From Mesostigma viride (Eukaryota > Streptophyta > Mesostigmatophyceae > Mesostigmatales > Mesostigmataceae), in the NCBI GenBank assembly GCA_009746045.1, contig RPFO01000276.1, positions 1,946,619 to 2,010,618 of the forward strand: a DNA stretch of 64,000 nt, written 5' to 3'. How positions within the stretch are numbered: position 1 is the first letter of the stretch; each line of letters starts with the position of its first letter. The notes beneath the pieces were generated by a model that saw only the letters and a program-made list of their open reading frames with translations, searched no databases and had not been told where the DNA came from. Below are positions 54,192 to 64,000 of the stretch, piece after piece. The translations under genes and the position numbers were made by a program.

Positions 54192-55792
54192 ATCAAATAT
54201 ACGCTTGGCTGATTTCGATAGTACCGGCTACGCCCCCTTCTACTAAAAAGAAGGATTCAGCCGTGTTCAGCCCGTCTCACGGTGCGAGACTGAACAAGTC
54301 TCGCGTGCAGACACGTGTGTAGTACTCCTACACACAGATCTCGAGTGATTTATCTAGTACCAAATCCGAAAGGCTTGCATCACTCCCCGGACAGGAGAAC
54401 TTTTGCGGATGACTGTAGGTGTAAGTTGGCGATGCCATGGTAACCGGAGACGTCCGTCCTATAGTCAGCAAAATTGGTGCGAGAGGTCCCCAGTTCGATT
54501 CCGGTCGGATTCATTTGCAGATCGCGTTTTTCCGCGTTTTCCGCGGCCCGGTACTTAACGCAAATGGTTTTCACCTTTGCGGAGTGCCTGATCAAATATA
54601 CGCTTGGCTGATTTCGATAGTACCGGCTACGCCCCCTTCTACTAAAAAGAAGGATTCAGCCGTGTTCAGCCCGTCTCACGGTGAGAGACTGAACAAGTCT
54701 CGCGTGCAGACACGTGTGTAGTACTCCTACACACAGATCTCGAGTGATTTATCTAGTACCAAATCCGAAAGGCTTGCATCACTCCCCGGACAGGAGAACT
54801 TTTGCGGATGACTGTAGGTGTAAGTTGGCGATGCCATGGTAACCGGAGACGTCCGTCCTATAGTCAGCAAAATTGGTGCGAGAGGTCCCCAGTTCGATTC
54901 CGGTCGGATTCATTTGCAGATCGCGTTTTTCCGCGTTTTCCGCGGCCCGGTACTGAACGCAAATGGTTTTCACCTTTGCGGAGTGCCTGATCAAATATAC
55001 GCTTGGCTGATTTCGATAGTACCGGCTACGCCCCCTTCTACTAAAAAGAAGGATTCAGCCGTGTTCAGCCCGTCTCACGGTGAGAGACTGAACAAGTCTC
55101 GCGTGCAGACACGTGTGTAGTACTCCTACACACAGATCTCGAGTGATTTATCTAGTACCAAATCCGAAAGGCTTGCATCACTCCCCGGACAGGAGAACTT
55201 TTGCGGATGACTGTAGGTGTAAGTTGGCGATGCCATGGTAACCGGAGACGTCCGTCCTATAGTCAGCAAAATTGGTGCGAGAGGTCCCCAGTTCGATTCC
55301 GGTCGGATTCATTTGCAGATCGCGTTTTTCCGCGTTTTCCGCGGCCCGGTACTGAACGCAAATGGTTTTCACCTTTGCGGAGTGCCTGATCAAATATACG
55401 CTTGGCTGATTTCGATAGTACCGGCTACGCCCCCTTCTACTAAAAAGAAGGATTCAGCCGTGTTCAGCCCGTCTCACGGTGCGAGACTGAACAAGTCTCG
55501 CGTGCAGACACGTGTGTAGTACTCCTACACACAGATCTCGAGTGATTTATCTAGTACCAAATCCGAAAGGCTTGCATCACTCCCCGGACAGGAGAACTTT
55601 TGCGGATGACTGTAGGTGTAAGTTGGCGATGCCATGGTAACCGGAGACGTCCGTCCTATAGTCAGCAAAATTGGTGCGAGAGGTCCCCAGTTCGATTCCG
55701 GTCGGATTCATTTGCAGATCGCGTTTTTCCGCGTTTTCCGCGGCCCGGTACTGAACGCAAATGGTTTTCACCTTTGCGGAGTGCCTGATCAA
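54192..55792 (+). mobile_element. Tetramer of a 399-bp tRNA-like repeat, with 12-bp TSD
   Basis: Four copies of a 399-bp unit start at 54192, 54591, 54990 and 55389 and differ at only a few bases (for example GGTGCGAGAC versus GGTGAGAGAC). The array is flanked by ATAACACAATTG (54180-54191 and 55793-55804). Its total of 1601 bases is four units plus a repeated ATCAA at the end. Each unit carries a box-B-like CCAGTTCGATTCCGG and two perfect hairpins (GTGTGTAG-TACTC-CTACACAC and GAGACT-GAACA-AGTCTC). It has no ORF. It sits in the LINE2 RT region. Confidence 0.95.
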
Positions 55793-56021
55793 ATAACACA
55801 ATTGCGACCAACACGGAAGCCCGGCCATGCATCTGGGACTCACCTAGGTGGTGGGCCGGCAGTGGGCCGGGAGATCGAGGCTGGCACGCACTGCGGTTCA
55901 TGGCAGGAGACACATGAACCGACTTTCAGCAATCACTGCTGAGCTTAATTTGGATCGAGGCAGACGCCGCGGTAGTTGCCGGCCGGTATCCGCGGCGCAC
56001 CCCTTGCCCTTGTAGAACATA

Positions 56022-56863
56022 ATTAATTAATTAACTAATTAATTAATTAATTAATTGATTAATTAATTAACTAATTAATTAATTAATTGATTAACTAATT
56101 AATTAATTAAACACGTGCTCCCGTTGGGGAGCTAGTCATGCACGGAGCACCGAAGTGCTTTTAATCCCTGTGTGTGCACAACAGGAGAAAGGGCAGAGAC
56201 CCCCAAGTCTCCTTCATGCCAAAGGCATGCCACAGCTGCATTCGGGCGCGCTAGCTCAACGGACGCGCTAACGATCCGGCAATCTGTGGGTGCAATAAGA
56301 CCGATGTGAGCATGGCATATAACAAGCTAGGAGCGTGGGCAAGTAATCTGATCGAAGCCAGGACGTAGCATGGCTGTACAAGGACTAAGCTATGGCTATG
56401 GCTGGTTGTGTACCGTGTGTTAGCGGTGCACGTGACTAGGTATGGTGGCACAGCTAGGCAAACATTCTAAGCATGGCTGCCATAGCGGCAGTGACTACCA
56501 ATGAAGTCAAGCTAGGGCTACTAGCTATTCTAGCCCGCTGGGGGCGTCCACATCAGATTGTGGTTGATCATCAGGTCCCCGCCCCTCCAGTACACCTTGG
56601 GCTTCTGGGGGTCCTGCTTGTGGCGGAGGTATTCAGGCCACAGGTCACGTCGCTGCATGCTGGCAGCTGCTGAGCGGGGCCGGTCAGGTCGTCGTCCAGC
56701 GTCCAGGTGAGGTCGTGCAACCGCAAGCTTGCGACGAGAGAGGAACCGCTGCTTGTCCTCACGGGAGGGGAATGTGAGCAGGACTGGTGGGGGAGCCGCC
56801 TTGTCCCGTGAGTGGGGAAGGCGGTGGCACCCACGCAGTTCCACCTCACCTGTAGCATGCCTA
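56022..56863 (-). mobile_element. Family C copy 2, 5'-truncated, with TSD
   Basis: TGTAGAACATA flanks it (56011-56021 and 56864-56874). From left: a TTAA tail with GATTAA variants, hairpin ACGTGCTCCCGTTGGGGAG, the family C 3' UTR, and the ORF1 C-terminal third (VELRGCHRLPHSRDKAAPPP and SREDKQRFLSRRK, then DLWPEYLRHKQDPQKPKVYW). It preserves the ORF1 C-terminus that copy 1 lost through its DNA insertion. Confidence 0.92.
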
Positions 56864-57176
56864 TGTAGAACATAGGACCCCCGGACAGCGGTCTTCCAAT
56901 ACCGGCATCGGCGGGGGGAGGCCATCTCGTAGAATCGGCCGGGCCCCGGTAAATTTCAAACGCCCCGCGGAGGAAATTAAGGCTCAAGCTCAGGCAACTG
57001 GGGGCCTACGGTGAAATATGGCCCACTCCCATGGCATGCAGCATCGTTGTGGAGGGTTGAGATGGCAGCTGCCACTTGCCAGCCCATGCATTCCCGGGCC
57101 GGGCCGGCCGGGGTCCCGGGCACTCGCCGTCGTGGGGGCCGTCCACCATGCAGGGGGCCCGATCGAGAGCGGTGCA

Positions 57177-57257
57177 ATAAAAAAAAGTAAAAAATTAAAC
57201 TATAATTATGACTCCGTTGGGAGATCATGTAGCACGTATTCCCTTGCTGGATGGATG
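57177..57257 (-). mobile_element. 81-bp LINE1 3' stub with TSD
   Basis: GAGCGGTGCA (57167-57176 and 57258-57267) flanks an A-rich tail and the LINE1 terminal hairpin region (GACTCCGTTGGGAGATCATG). This defines nearly the smallest LINE1 3' piece that was still integrated. Confidence 0.88.
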
Positions 57258-58504
57258 GAGCGGTGCATGGGACCAAGTGTAGTCGATCTGTTTCGCGGGT
57301 GGGGGCCTACGGGGGCTCGATGGTTCCGCCGTCCGCCGTGGCTAGCTGCAGGACACATGCAGCGGCAGCGGGGTCGAGCGGGGGGGCCAGTCATGCACGG
57401 TCCAGGAGCCCCCGATAGCCGTATGGCCGCGCCGTACCGCGGCCTGGGAGGAGTGGGAGCTGAACCAAAGCTCAAGGCGTTCACTGGGGCCGGGTGCCGT
57501 GGGGATGTCAGCCCTTTGCGTTTCCCGGCGTCTGGTGAGACGGTCCGGAGAGACCGCCATGGCGCCTTGTGCTGGTTAGCGGCCGTGTGGCGATTGATCT
57601 CTGCGGCAAGTGTCTCCACCCGGCCCTCCGGCCGTGTGTGAGGCAGTATTAATAATGCTTGAGTAAGCCGCTCATGGTATGGCCGGTACCTAGGTCCTCC
57701 CCACGGCGGTGGGCCTACGCTAGCCGCCAGCTAGCCGGGCGGCGACCACCCGGGTATCGCGCAGGTATAATACAGCCCCACCGGGCGCCGGGCGGGGCGT
57801 GGAGTTAATTGCTCGATCCGCCCGGGAGCGCAGCTGAGAGCCAAGATCCACTGCAGGATTGCATGAACTGTCAGTTCATGTAGGGTGGCGTGAGACCCAG
57901 GCCCGCGGCTCGTTCGGCATCCAGGTACATCGAAGGTTGCGCAGCCACGAAGGCCGACCATGGATTGCATGCGTCGCGGTGCTTCTCCTCCTCTGACCAC
58001 TTCTCCCGGCACCCGCGTGCGGGGCGTAGTAGGCAGGTATAATCAGGGCGTGGGCGTGGGCGGCGGCGCTCGGGGGCCTGAAGACGTACTAAGGCGCAAG
58101 CTACTAGGTTGCGGTGACCATGCGGTGATCCGATGCGACACTTGGGGTGGCCGGTCAGCGCGTACGTGCATCGATGACGGAATTGAACGCTGGCCAGCAC
58201 TTGCGCACACAGTTACTATATGTAGTCCAAGCAAACACACCGCCGGGGGGGGAGTACTGAGCCGGCCAGCCGCCCTGCGCGCGGGGCCCACAAAGGTCAC
58301 TAGTGCCGTCAGGCGGCTTAGCAAACAGCGCATTGGCAGCTGACAGTCAAGTCACCCCGATCAGTGAGTATAGTTGCTCAAGGAGGGGGGTCTTGGCATT
58401 GCTATATCGGTTATTAGGCGTACGTGGCACGTACTACATGCAGCCCCCGCGCGGCCCACGGGCAGGGTTGCATTGGCATCCACCAAGATGACAACAATGT
58501 ATTG

Positions 58505-58643
58505 ACGTGAGATCCGTGGTCAGCGATGTCATCTTCTCGGCCAGCGGCCAGGTCACGTGCTCCTCCAGCACAGTCTGCGCGGATGACATCGTCACATCGT
58601 CTTTGCAGAGGGAGCCGGGAGCCGGTTGGAATCGGCCGGCCGG
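58505..58643 (-). mobile_element. Family C ORF1 internal fragment
   Basis: Bases 58510-58615 match 27725-27800 (GCCAGCGGCCAGGTCACGTG, TCCTCCAGCAC, TTTGCAGAGGGAG), i.e. the middle of ORF1 in minus orientation. It continues beyond the foldback element at about 58772. No frame is preserved. Confidence 0.65.
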
Positions 58644-58771
58644 AGTTGTACAAGCTAATGCTTATACTTTTTATGCGCAAACCTTTACATCCTGCGCAGG
58701 ATGTAAGAATATGCGTTAACCTTAGCTAAAAGGTTTGCGCATAAAAAGTATAAGCGTGAGCTTGTACAACT
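58644..58771. mobile_element. 128-bp foldback (MITE-like) element
   Basis: The arms AGTTGTACAAGC...GCGCAAACCTTT (58644-58686) and their complement (58729-58771) pair over ~43 bases with one or two mismatches. The loop contains the perfect palindrome ACATCCTGCGCAGGATGT. A direct GCCGG on each side is a possible 5-bp TSD. Confidence 0.8.
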
Positions 58772-59696
58772 GCCGGTTGATGGGAGCTTATAGCGGAGAG
58801 GGCGCGTTCGTTGAGCTGAAAGAAGCTGAATAGGATAGCCTGGCGGTGGGCGATTGGCCCTGGTGGCTCGGTGATAAACTGTTCTACGTCACACATAATA
58901 TGCACATATGCATATCCATGCATTGAAGACCCCTTCTAGCTGTACAGCTGGTGGCATTCGATCACATGTACTGAGCTACAGACAAATTCACAAAAAAGGC
59001 AATCCCTATATCCAAGTTCAACCAACCATAGATCTATAAGGCAGCCATGCATGAAGGCTAGATCGTGATTTTGCATGTGGCATAGTTACTAAAGTAATGT
59101 GATACGCATTACTCAACTAACCGTTGGGCCGCGTGGGGAAATCCGGCGTTCCGCACACACCGCTCGTTACCGAGGCGACTTGGCTATTCCCAGCCTCACG
59201 CCGTAATCCCTGGCTTCGACTTGGCCTACCCGACCTCCGCCAAACATAGAAATCCACAAATATTTCGACTTGGCCTCCCAGGCCGGCCTATACCCGTCGC
59301 AAATATTTTGTGCCTCCGGAGAGGAACCGAACCCGGTACCCCAGGAGCGTACGGCAATCTGTGCGGAGCACATTACTTAATTTGCATACTTGGTCATGTT
59401 TGTTCCTCCTGTCTATTTTTTCACTGCCTACCCCCTTTCACCTTACACTTTTTCATTCCATTGGAGTGAGCTGGGAACGAGGCTTTAGATCCTGCTGGAT
59501 AGGAGATCCCGGCCGGGTACCATTCATGGGCGCTCAAACATCGAACTCCTGACCCGTACTCCAACATCGCCTGTGCCCCACCATATCCCAGCAATGACCT
59601 CTTTCTTTATTTTATTTTTGTTTTGTTATTATTATTACTATCCTTATAACTATACTAACTAGAGCTACTTTTTATTTTTTTATTGTTGTTGTTGAA

Positions 59697-59698
<2 letters not shown>
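58772..59698. other. Unassigned region with a possible tRNA-derived SINE
   Basis: On the minus strand near 59322-59340 a box-B-like sequence (GGGTTCGGTTCCTC) occurs inside a Gly/Cys-tRNA-like context, followed by a repeated CCAAGTCGAA(A/G) segment (59213-59222 and 59262-59272). This may be a tRNA-derived SINE in minus orientation. A second, weaker box B (GAGTTCGATGTTT) lies near 59540. No protein gene is seen. Confidence 0.35.
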
Positions 59699-60376
<678 letters not shown>

Positions 60377-60540
60377 TACTTCAATTTTCTTTTCTTTTCT
60401 TTCCTTTATTTTTTATACTTTCTTACTTTTTCTTTTAACCCCTTCGTGTGTGTGTGTTCTCTTTTTCCTTCTTAACTAGTGTTTCCAGGCCGCGCGCGGC
60501 AGGGCCGCCACCCGTGGACTTTTCATGATAGACTCGGCAT

Positions 60541-62948
60541 TAAAATTAAATTAATTAAATTAAATTATAACATGCCTCCGTGGGGAGGTCATGTAGCACA
60601 TATTCCATGATGGATGGATGGGGTGGGGGAAGCCGCGTAATCGAACTATCCTAACGCTAAGCTATCTAGTCTAGAAAATCATCACTACCCTACTCATCAA
60701 AACGCCTCCTCCGCTTGGCGGGAGGGGGCTTGCCCACAGGGTCGGGCGTGTGCGCCTTGACAATCTTCTTCCACCTCGTCTTGTCCTGCATGGCAGTCCA
60801 AAGACGGGAGAGAGAGTGGATGCGGTACTCAAACTGGGCTGGGACCACTAGGTCGTCCAGCAACATCTGGGTGTAGTTCGTGACAGGTTTCCCTACCCTT
60901 TCAGTGGGAATGCCCTCGGGGCCAGGCCAGGTCAGAATGTGTCGCCCTGGCTGGCCAAGCCGCTGGGGGCCGGCCAGACCAAGGGCGGTGTCGACCTGGC
61001 TGGTGCGAGCAAGGTGTCCTACAAATGCTATCCTACGCTGCCTATCTCGTCCGAAACACGAGGCATGCCATGATACAAAGACTCTGATGACGGACGCTCT
61101 GAAAAGCCTACGTTAAGGACCTGTCGGAGCATCCTGTAAACCGTGCCGTCTAGCCTAGCTGCCAGTTTGGGTGTGAGTGTCCACGCCTCGGCGCCATACG
61201 AGAGCACCGTGAGGACGAGGACCTTGAAGAGCATGCGCTTGCGGTGCTCGCCCAGGCCCTTCGAGCGCCAGTAGGTGTTGAGCGAACGGAGCTTGGCCCA
61301 GGCAAGGCCGATGCGGGTGTCCACATCGTCGGCAGTGTCAGGGAGCCAACTCCCCAACAGCTTGAAGCGGTCGCGGAACGGGACCATCGTCCCGTCGAGC
61401 AGGCGCGGCAGCGGTGGGGCACTGGAGGCCCCAATCACCATCGCCTCAGTCTTGACACCAATCTCCAGCCCCACCGCCCCGGTGCCTCCAGGCCCAGACA
61501 GTCCAGCCAGGTCTGAATGTGCTCGGGGCTCTCGATGAGGGTGGTGTCATCCGCATAAATCAGGTCGGCAAGGCGGTAACCAGGTCTAACCCCGCCGTGC
61601 TCTTTCACGTTGAGGATGTCCAAGCCAAGCTCGAACCCCTTAAGAGCAGTAAAGCGCGCACGTGCCCGGCGCATGACGTGATCCACGACAATAATGAACA
61701 GGTATGGGGACAGGACACAACCTTGCCACACCCCGTGGTGAAGGGGGAATGGTGGGGTGGTGCCTTCCGCAGTCCGCACTACTGCCTGTGAGCCCTCATA
61801 CAGTCGGCGAATGGCAGCAATAAACGCAGGTGGTACCCGATCCAGAGCTAGGATGGCCCAAAGAGCCTCCCAGAGAACCGTGTCAAAGGCCTTGATATAG
61901 TAAACAAAAATGAAGACCAGCGGCAAACTGTCAGGGGGAAGGCGACGCACCTCCTCCATCAACCGGCGCGCGACAAACACAGCCATGACAGTGTTACGAC
62001 CACGACGGAAACCCATCTGAGACTCATCCAGGTGTGGGTCCAGTGCGGCGCGGAGCCTGTGCAGCATCATGCGCATGAAGACCTTCAGCGCGGCGCTCTG
62101 GAGGCAGACACCCCGGTAGTTGCCGGGGTCAGCAGCAGAGCCCTTCTTGTACCGTACAGCATGACGCGGATGGCCGTCTGCCACTCAGCAGGCGGAGGCT
62201 CGTCAGAGAGCAGGACACGGTTGCAGAACGCCAGCAGAAGATCCGTAACCGCCGGATCAGGGGTCTTCAGCAGCTCAGCAGAAAGGTGGTCGGCACCGAC
62301 CGCCGCATCGTACCGCAGGCGAGCAAGGGCGCCGTCCAATTCCTTCAAAGTGAAGGGGGGGACGACGTCGTCAGTGGCAAGGCAGCCCTCCTGCAAGGCG
62401 GGGACTTGGTAGTCCGCGGCCGAGGAGGGGGGCGCTGGCGGCGGCGGGGGTCCGGCGACCCCGAGGCGGGCGGCCGTCTCGGGACCTGAAGCGGCGGGGG
62501 GGGGCGCGAGCCCCACCTGTCAAGGAAACATTGTGGGCCAACCAGCGGTCAAGGCTGACCGGCGCCGTGCCGTCCCCCGTGTGCTCCACCGGGGTGCGCT
62601 GCCGCCGGCCGCCGAGCCGGTCGAGGTGGTACCACATGTCCTTGCCCTGGTTGCGTGCCTGGCAGGCCTTGGCATCCGCGATGCACTGGGCCGCCTCCGC
62701 GTCCTGAGCGTGCTCGTAGGCCTCCACGAGGGCGTCCTTGAGCACCGGTTTCTGCAGCGGGTCCCGGTTACGCTTGAGGCGGTGCCGGGCGGCCAAGACC
62801 TTGGGGTCCTGGCGGTAGAGCGGGCCGGGGCGGCGGCGGGGTATGGCCGGCAGGTGCCGGGCCGCCAGCAACGGGGCACGGGCCGCAAAGCCCGCAAAAA
62901 TGGTGGCGTTGGGGGCACCCTGGTCTAGCTCGTCGACGTCCGCCCGGG
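60541..62948 (-). mobile_element. LINE1 copy with TSD, best reference copy
   Basis: CTCGGCAT flanks it (60533-60540 and 62949-62956). From the 3' end: TTAAATT tail, hairpin CCTCC-CCAC-GGAGG, ~100-base 3' UTR, stop TAG (60690-60692), RT C-terminus, RT domain and Pro-rich linker. It is truncated before the endonuclease. The TSD and good motif preservation suggest a fairly recent insertion. Confidence 0.92.
60690..62940 (-). pseudogene. LINE1 reverse transcriptase, frameshifted and 5'-truncated
   Basis: In order: linker (EAAQCIADAKACQARNQGKD, MWYHLDRLGG); Pro-rich segment; RT start FTLKELDGALARLRYDAAVG; YRGVCLQSAALKVFMRMMLH; GFRRGRNTVMAVFVARRLME; motif A IFVYYIKAFDTVLWEALWAI; motif B HGVWQGCVLSPYLFIIVVDH; motif C LIYADDTTLIESPEHIQTWL (near 61550); post-RT VLVLTVLSYGAEAWTLTPKL; and a basic C-terminus. 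Frame changes lie near 62150 and 61465. The first Asp of motif A is replaced (VYY where others have VDY). The block order resembles RTE-like LINEs. It is inactive but shows what the lineage encoded. Confidence 0.88.
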
Positions 62949-62956
62949 CTCGGCAT

Positions 62957-64000
62957 GGACATGTGCTACCCTAGACGTGAGGGGCTCACACCCGGGCAGC
63001 CTCCTGGTTTGTCTGTAATATGGAGGCAGATGGTACGCAAGGATATATAGATGGCAAGTAGAGATGAAGGAGACCAACCTCAAGTCTGTGGGGGCTCCGT
63101 GTGTGACCCACTACAATACGCTTCCGCGGACACCTTTTTCAGCGGGGAAAGTGCCCCCGGGCTTCCGGGGCAAAGTCAGCAAGCGCTGCGGAACTTAGAT
63201 ACTAAAATTTCGTTTTTGGTTCGTACCGTACGTACAACCAATCATTTTGCGCCCGGATCAAATTGTGATCTGGTCACTGAACACGAAAATTTCAGCGGAA
63301 CGCACGAACCACAAACGCAACTAGAGAAAATTTTCAGTGTTGAAAATGTAGTACCGTGTAACCAATCAAAATGTAGTAGGACTTCGCTAAAGTCATGTTC
63401 GGAGTTTTTCCCCGCAAGATTCCCACGCAAGATTCCTCCGCATGATTCCCCCCGCTAGGTTCAGGCTCCAGTCGATGCTCGCCAAATGGCGCAAAACGAA
63501 CCAACAATTGTTGAATCAACGGTGCGAATCCTGGATACAGCTCGGGTAACATTCTCACTCATTTCGCGTCTCCTATGAACCGTATTGTAGTGCCGCGTAT
63601 GGCGTTCATAGCGATTCGGGCCGTGGTGCCCACAACCCTGTAACTAGGACCTAGACAGCTTACATCATCCATTCCATCCCATGTTCCCCTCCCACTGAGG
63701 ACTTATTCTGATTTGGCACGCCGCAACGGTGAAAACAGAGGACTTATGCTCACGTGACGCAGTCACGTGTCTATTAATTAATTAATTAATTCTTAGTGTT
63801 TTTTTTCTCCCCCCCTCCCATAAACTTTTTTGGTTTGTTACCATCGGTCTCCCTCCATGCAGGTCTTGCTACAGGAAGCCACGGCTCCCGCGGTCTTCGC
63901 GCCTTTCCTCTCAGACAACTACCCTAGTCCTTCCACGACATTGGATCGCCATGCGTCCAGGAATAGTTGTCTACAAGCACGTTAAGTTGGATGTGTATAG
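62957..64000. other. Unassigned right end of the window
   Basis: No gene can be supported. Three related 13-16 base units (CGCAAGATTCCCAC, CGCAAGATTCCTCC, CGCATGATTCCCCC) lie at 63412-63455. A short TTAA run is at 63773-63793. From 63862 a CAG-preceded open stretch (VLLQEATAPAVFAPFLSDNY) could be an exon of a gene beyond the edge; the evidence is weak. Confidence 0.3.

Larger units (their letters stand above)
52519..58340 (-). mobile_element. LINE2 copy, long but degraded, with four nested inserts
   Basis: Read from high to low coordinates: endonuclease-like end (about 58300-57900), linker (57620-57280), RT start with a YRGVCLQS-type block (about 55980), RT motif A region (LRLIFVDYTKAFDTVIWHAL, near 54110), post-RT region (53640-53280), and the C-terminal RHHRLVFAGHLARRP (near 53100). 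It is split by a tRNA-like tetramer (54192-55792), family C copy 2 (56022-56863), a LINE1 stub (57177-57257) and possibly the elements near 58.5 kb. Frames are broken throughout. The 5' and 3' limits are approximate. Confidence 0.7.

Noticed and set aside
54480-54510. Functional tRNA gene (GGTCCCCAGTTCGATTCC)
   Set aside because: Only a box-B/T-arm-like piece is present; no full cloverleaf forms around it, and it recurs in each repeat unit.
54192-55792. CRISPR array (regular repeats)
   Set aside because: Units are 399 bp, contiguous and spacerless, in a eukaryotic genome.
54192-55792. Hammerhead ribozyme in the 399-bp unit
   Set aside because: No CTGANGA core paired with GAAA and a cleavage-site stem was found on either strand by eye; other ribozyme classes cannot be excluded.
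63051-63458. 135-residue frame near the right end
   Set aside because: Low-complexity and repeat-containing 3' part; no domain recognised.

Overview
The window is nuclear DNA of a eukaryote, most likely a green alga. The basis is intron-rich genes with GT-AG (one GC-AG) introns, a plant-like three-finger CCCH protein, a protein with a plastid-type N-terminus, TGTAA (the common green-algal polyadenylation signal) 100-285 nt beyond three stop codons, and a Penelope-like element of the Chlamys type (N-terminal GIY-YIG), which is known from green algae, spike mosses and slime moulds. The species cannot be named from this sequence.

Host genes. There are five spliced protein genes, whose exon structures I rebuilt by hand, and one tRNA. 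BUB3 is on + at 674-6020. A C-CAP-like/TPR protein is on - at 6441-8280 and converges on BUB3. Signal peptidase complex subunit 2 is on - at 29978-33980. tRNA-Thr(AGT) is on + at 34511-34583. A CCCH zinc-finger protein with polyQ and RGG tracts is on - at 42677-46198. An unrecognised, probably plastid protein is on + at 47317-50524 and diverges from the CCCH gene.

Mobile DNA fills the rest (8.5-29 kb, 34.8-41.5 kb, 50.9-63 kb). (1) A permuted Penelope-like element (PLE) with an intact 1018-residue ORF lies at 18602-23146, inside a compound direct/inverted PLE insertion (18602-28556) that appears to have an 8-bp target-site duplication (TSD). (2) Several degraded non-LTR (LINE) lineages carry reverse-transcriptase (RT) remnants; here they are called LINE1, LINE2 and LINE3. 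(3) ORF1-only non-autonomous retroelements (families B, C and D) encode a coiled-coil/RRM-like ORF1 protein but no RT. (4) Two families of ~400-bp tRNA-like repeats are present, one as a perfect tetramer with a 12-bp TSD. (5) There is one 1.8-kb terminal-inverted-repeat (TIR) DNA element and one 128-bp foldback element.

How the parts relate. LINE1, LINE3 and all ORF1-only families end in the same small 3' hairpin followed by a TTAA- or TTTAA-type tail. This suggests that the LINE RTs mobilise the ORF1-only elements in trans. Nesting is deep, and many insertion junctions keep readable TSDs, so the order of events can be reconstructed. Long (ATGG)n, (GTT)n, (CACATG)n, (CCCCAT)n, poly(C) and (TTAA)n tracts lie between elements or inside introns.
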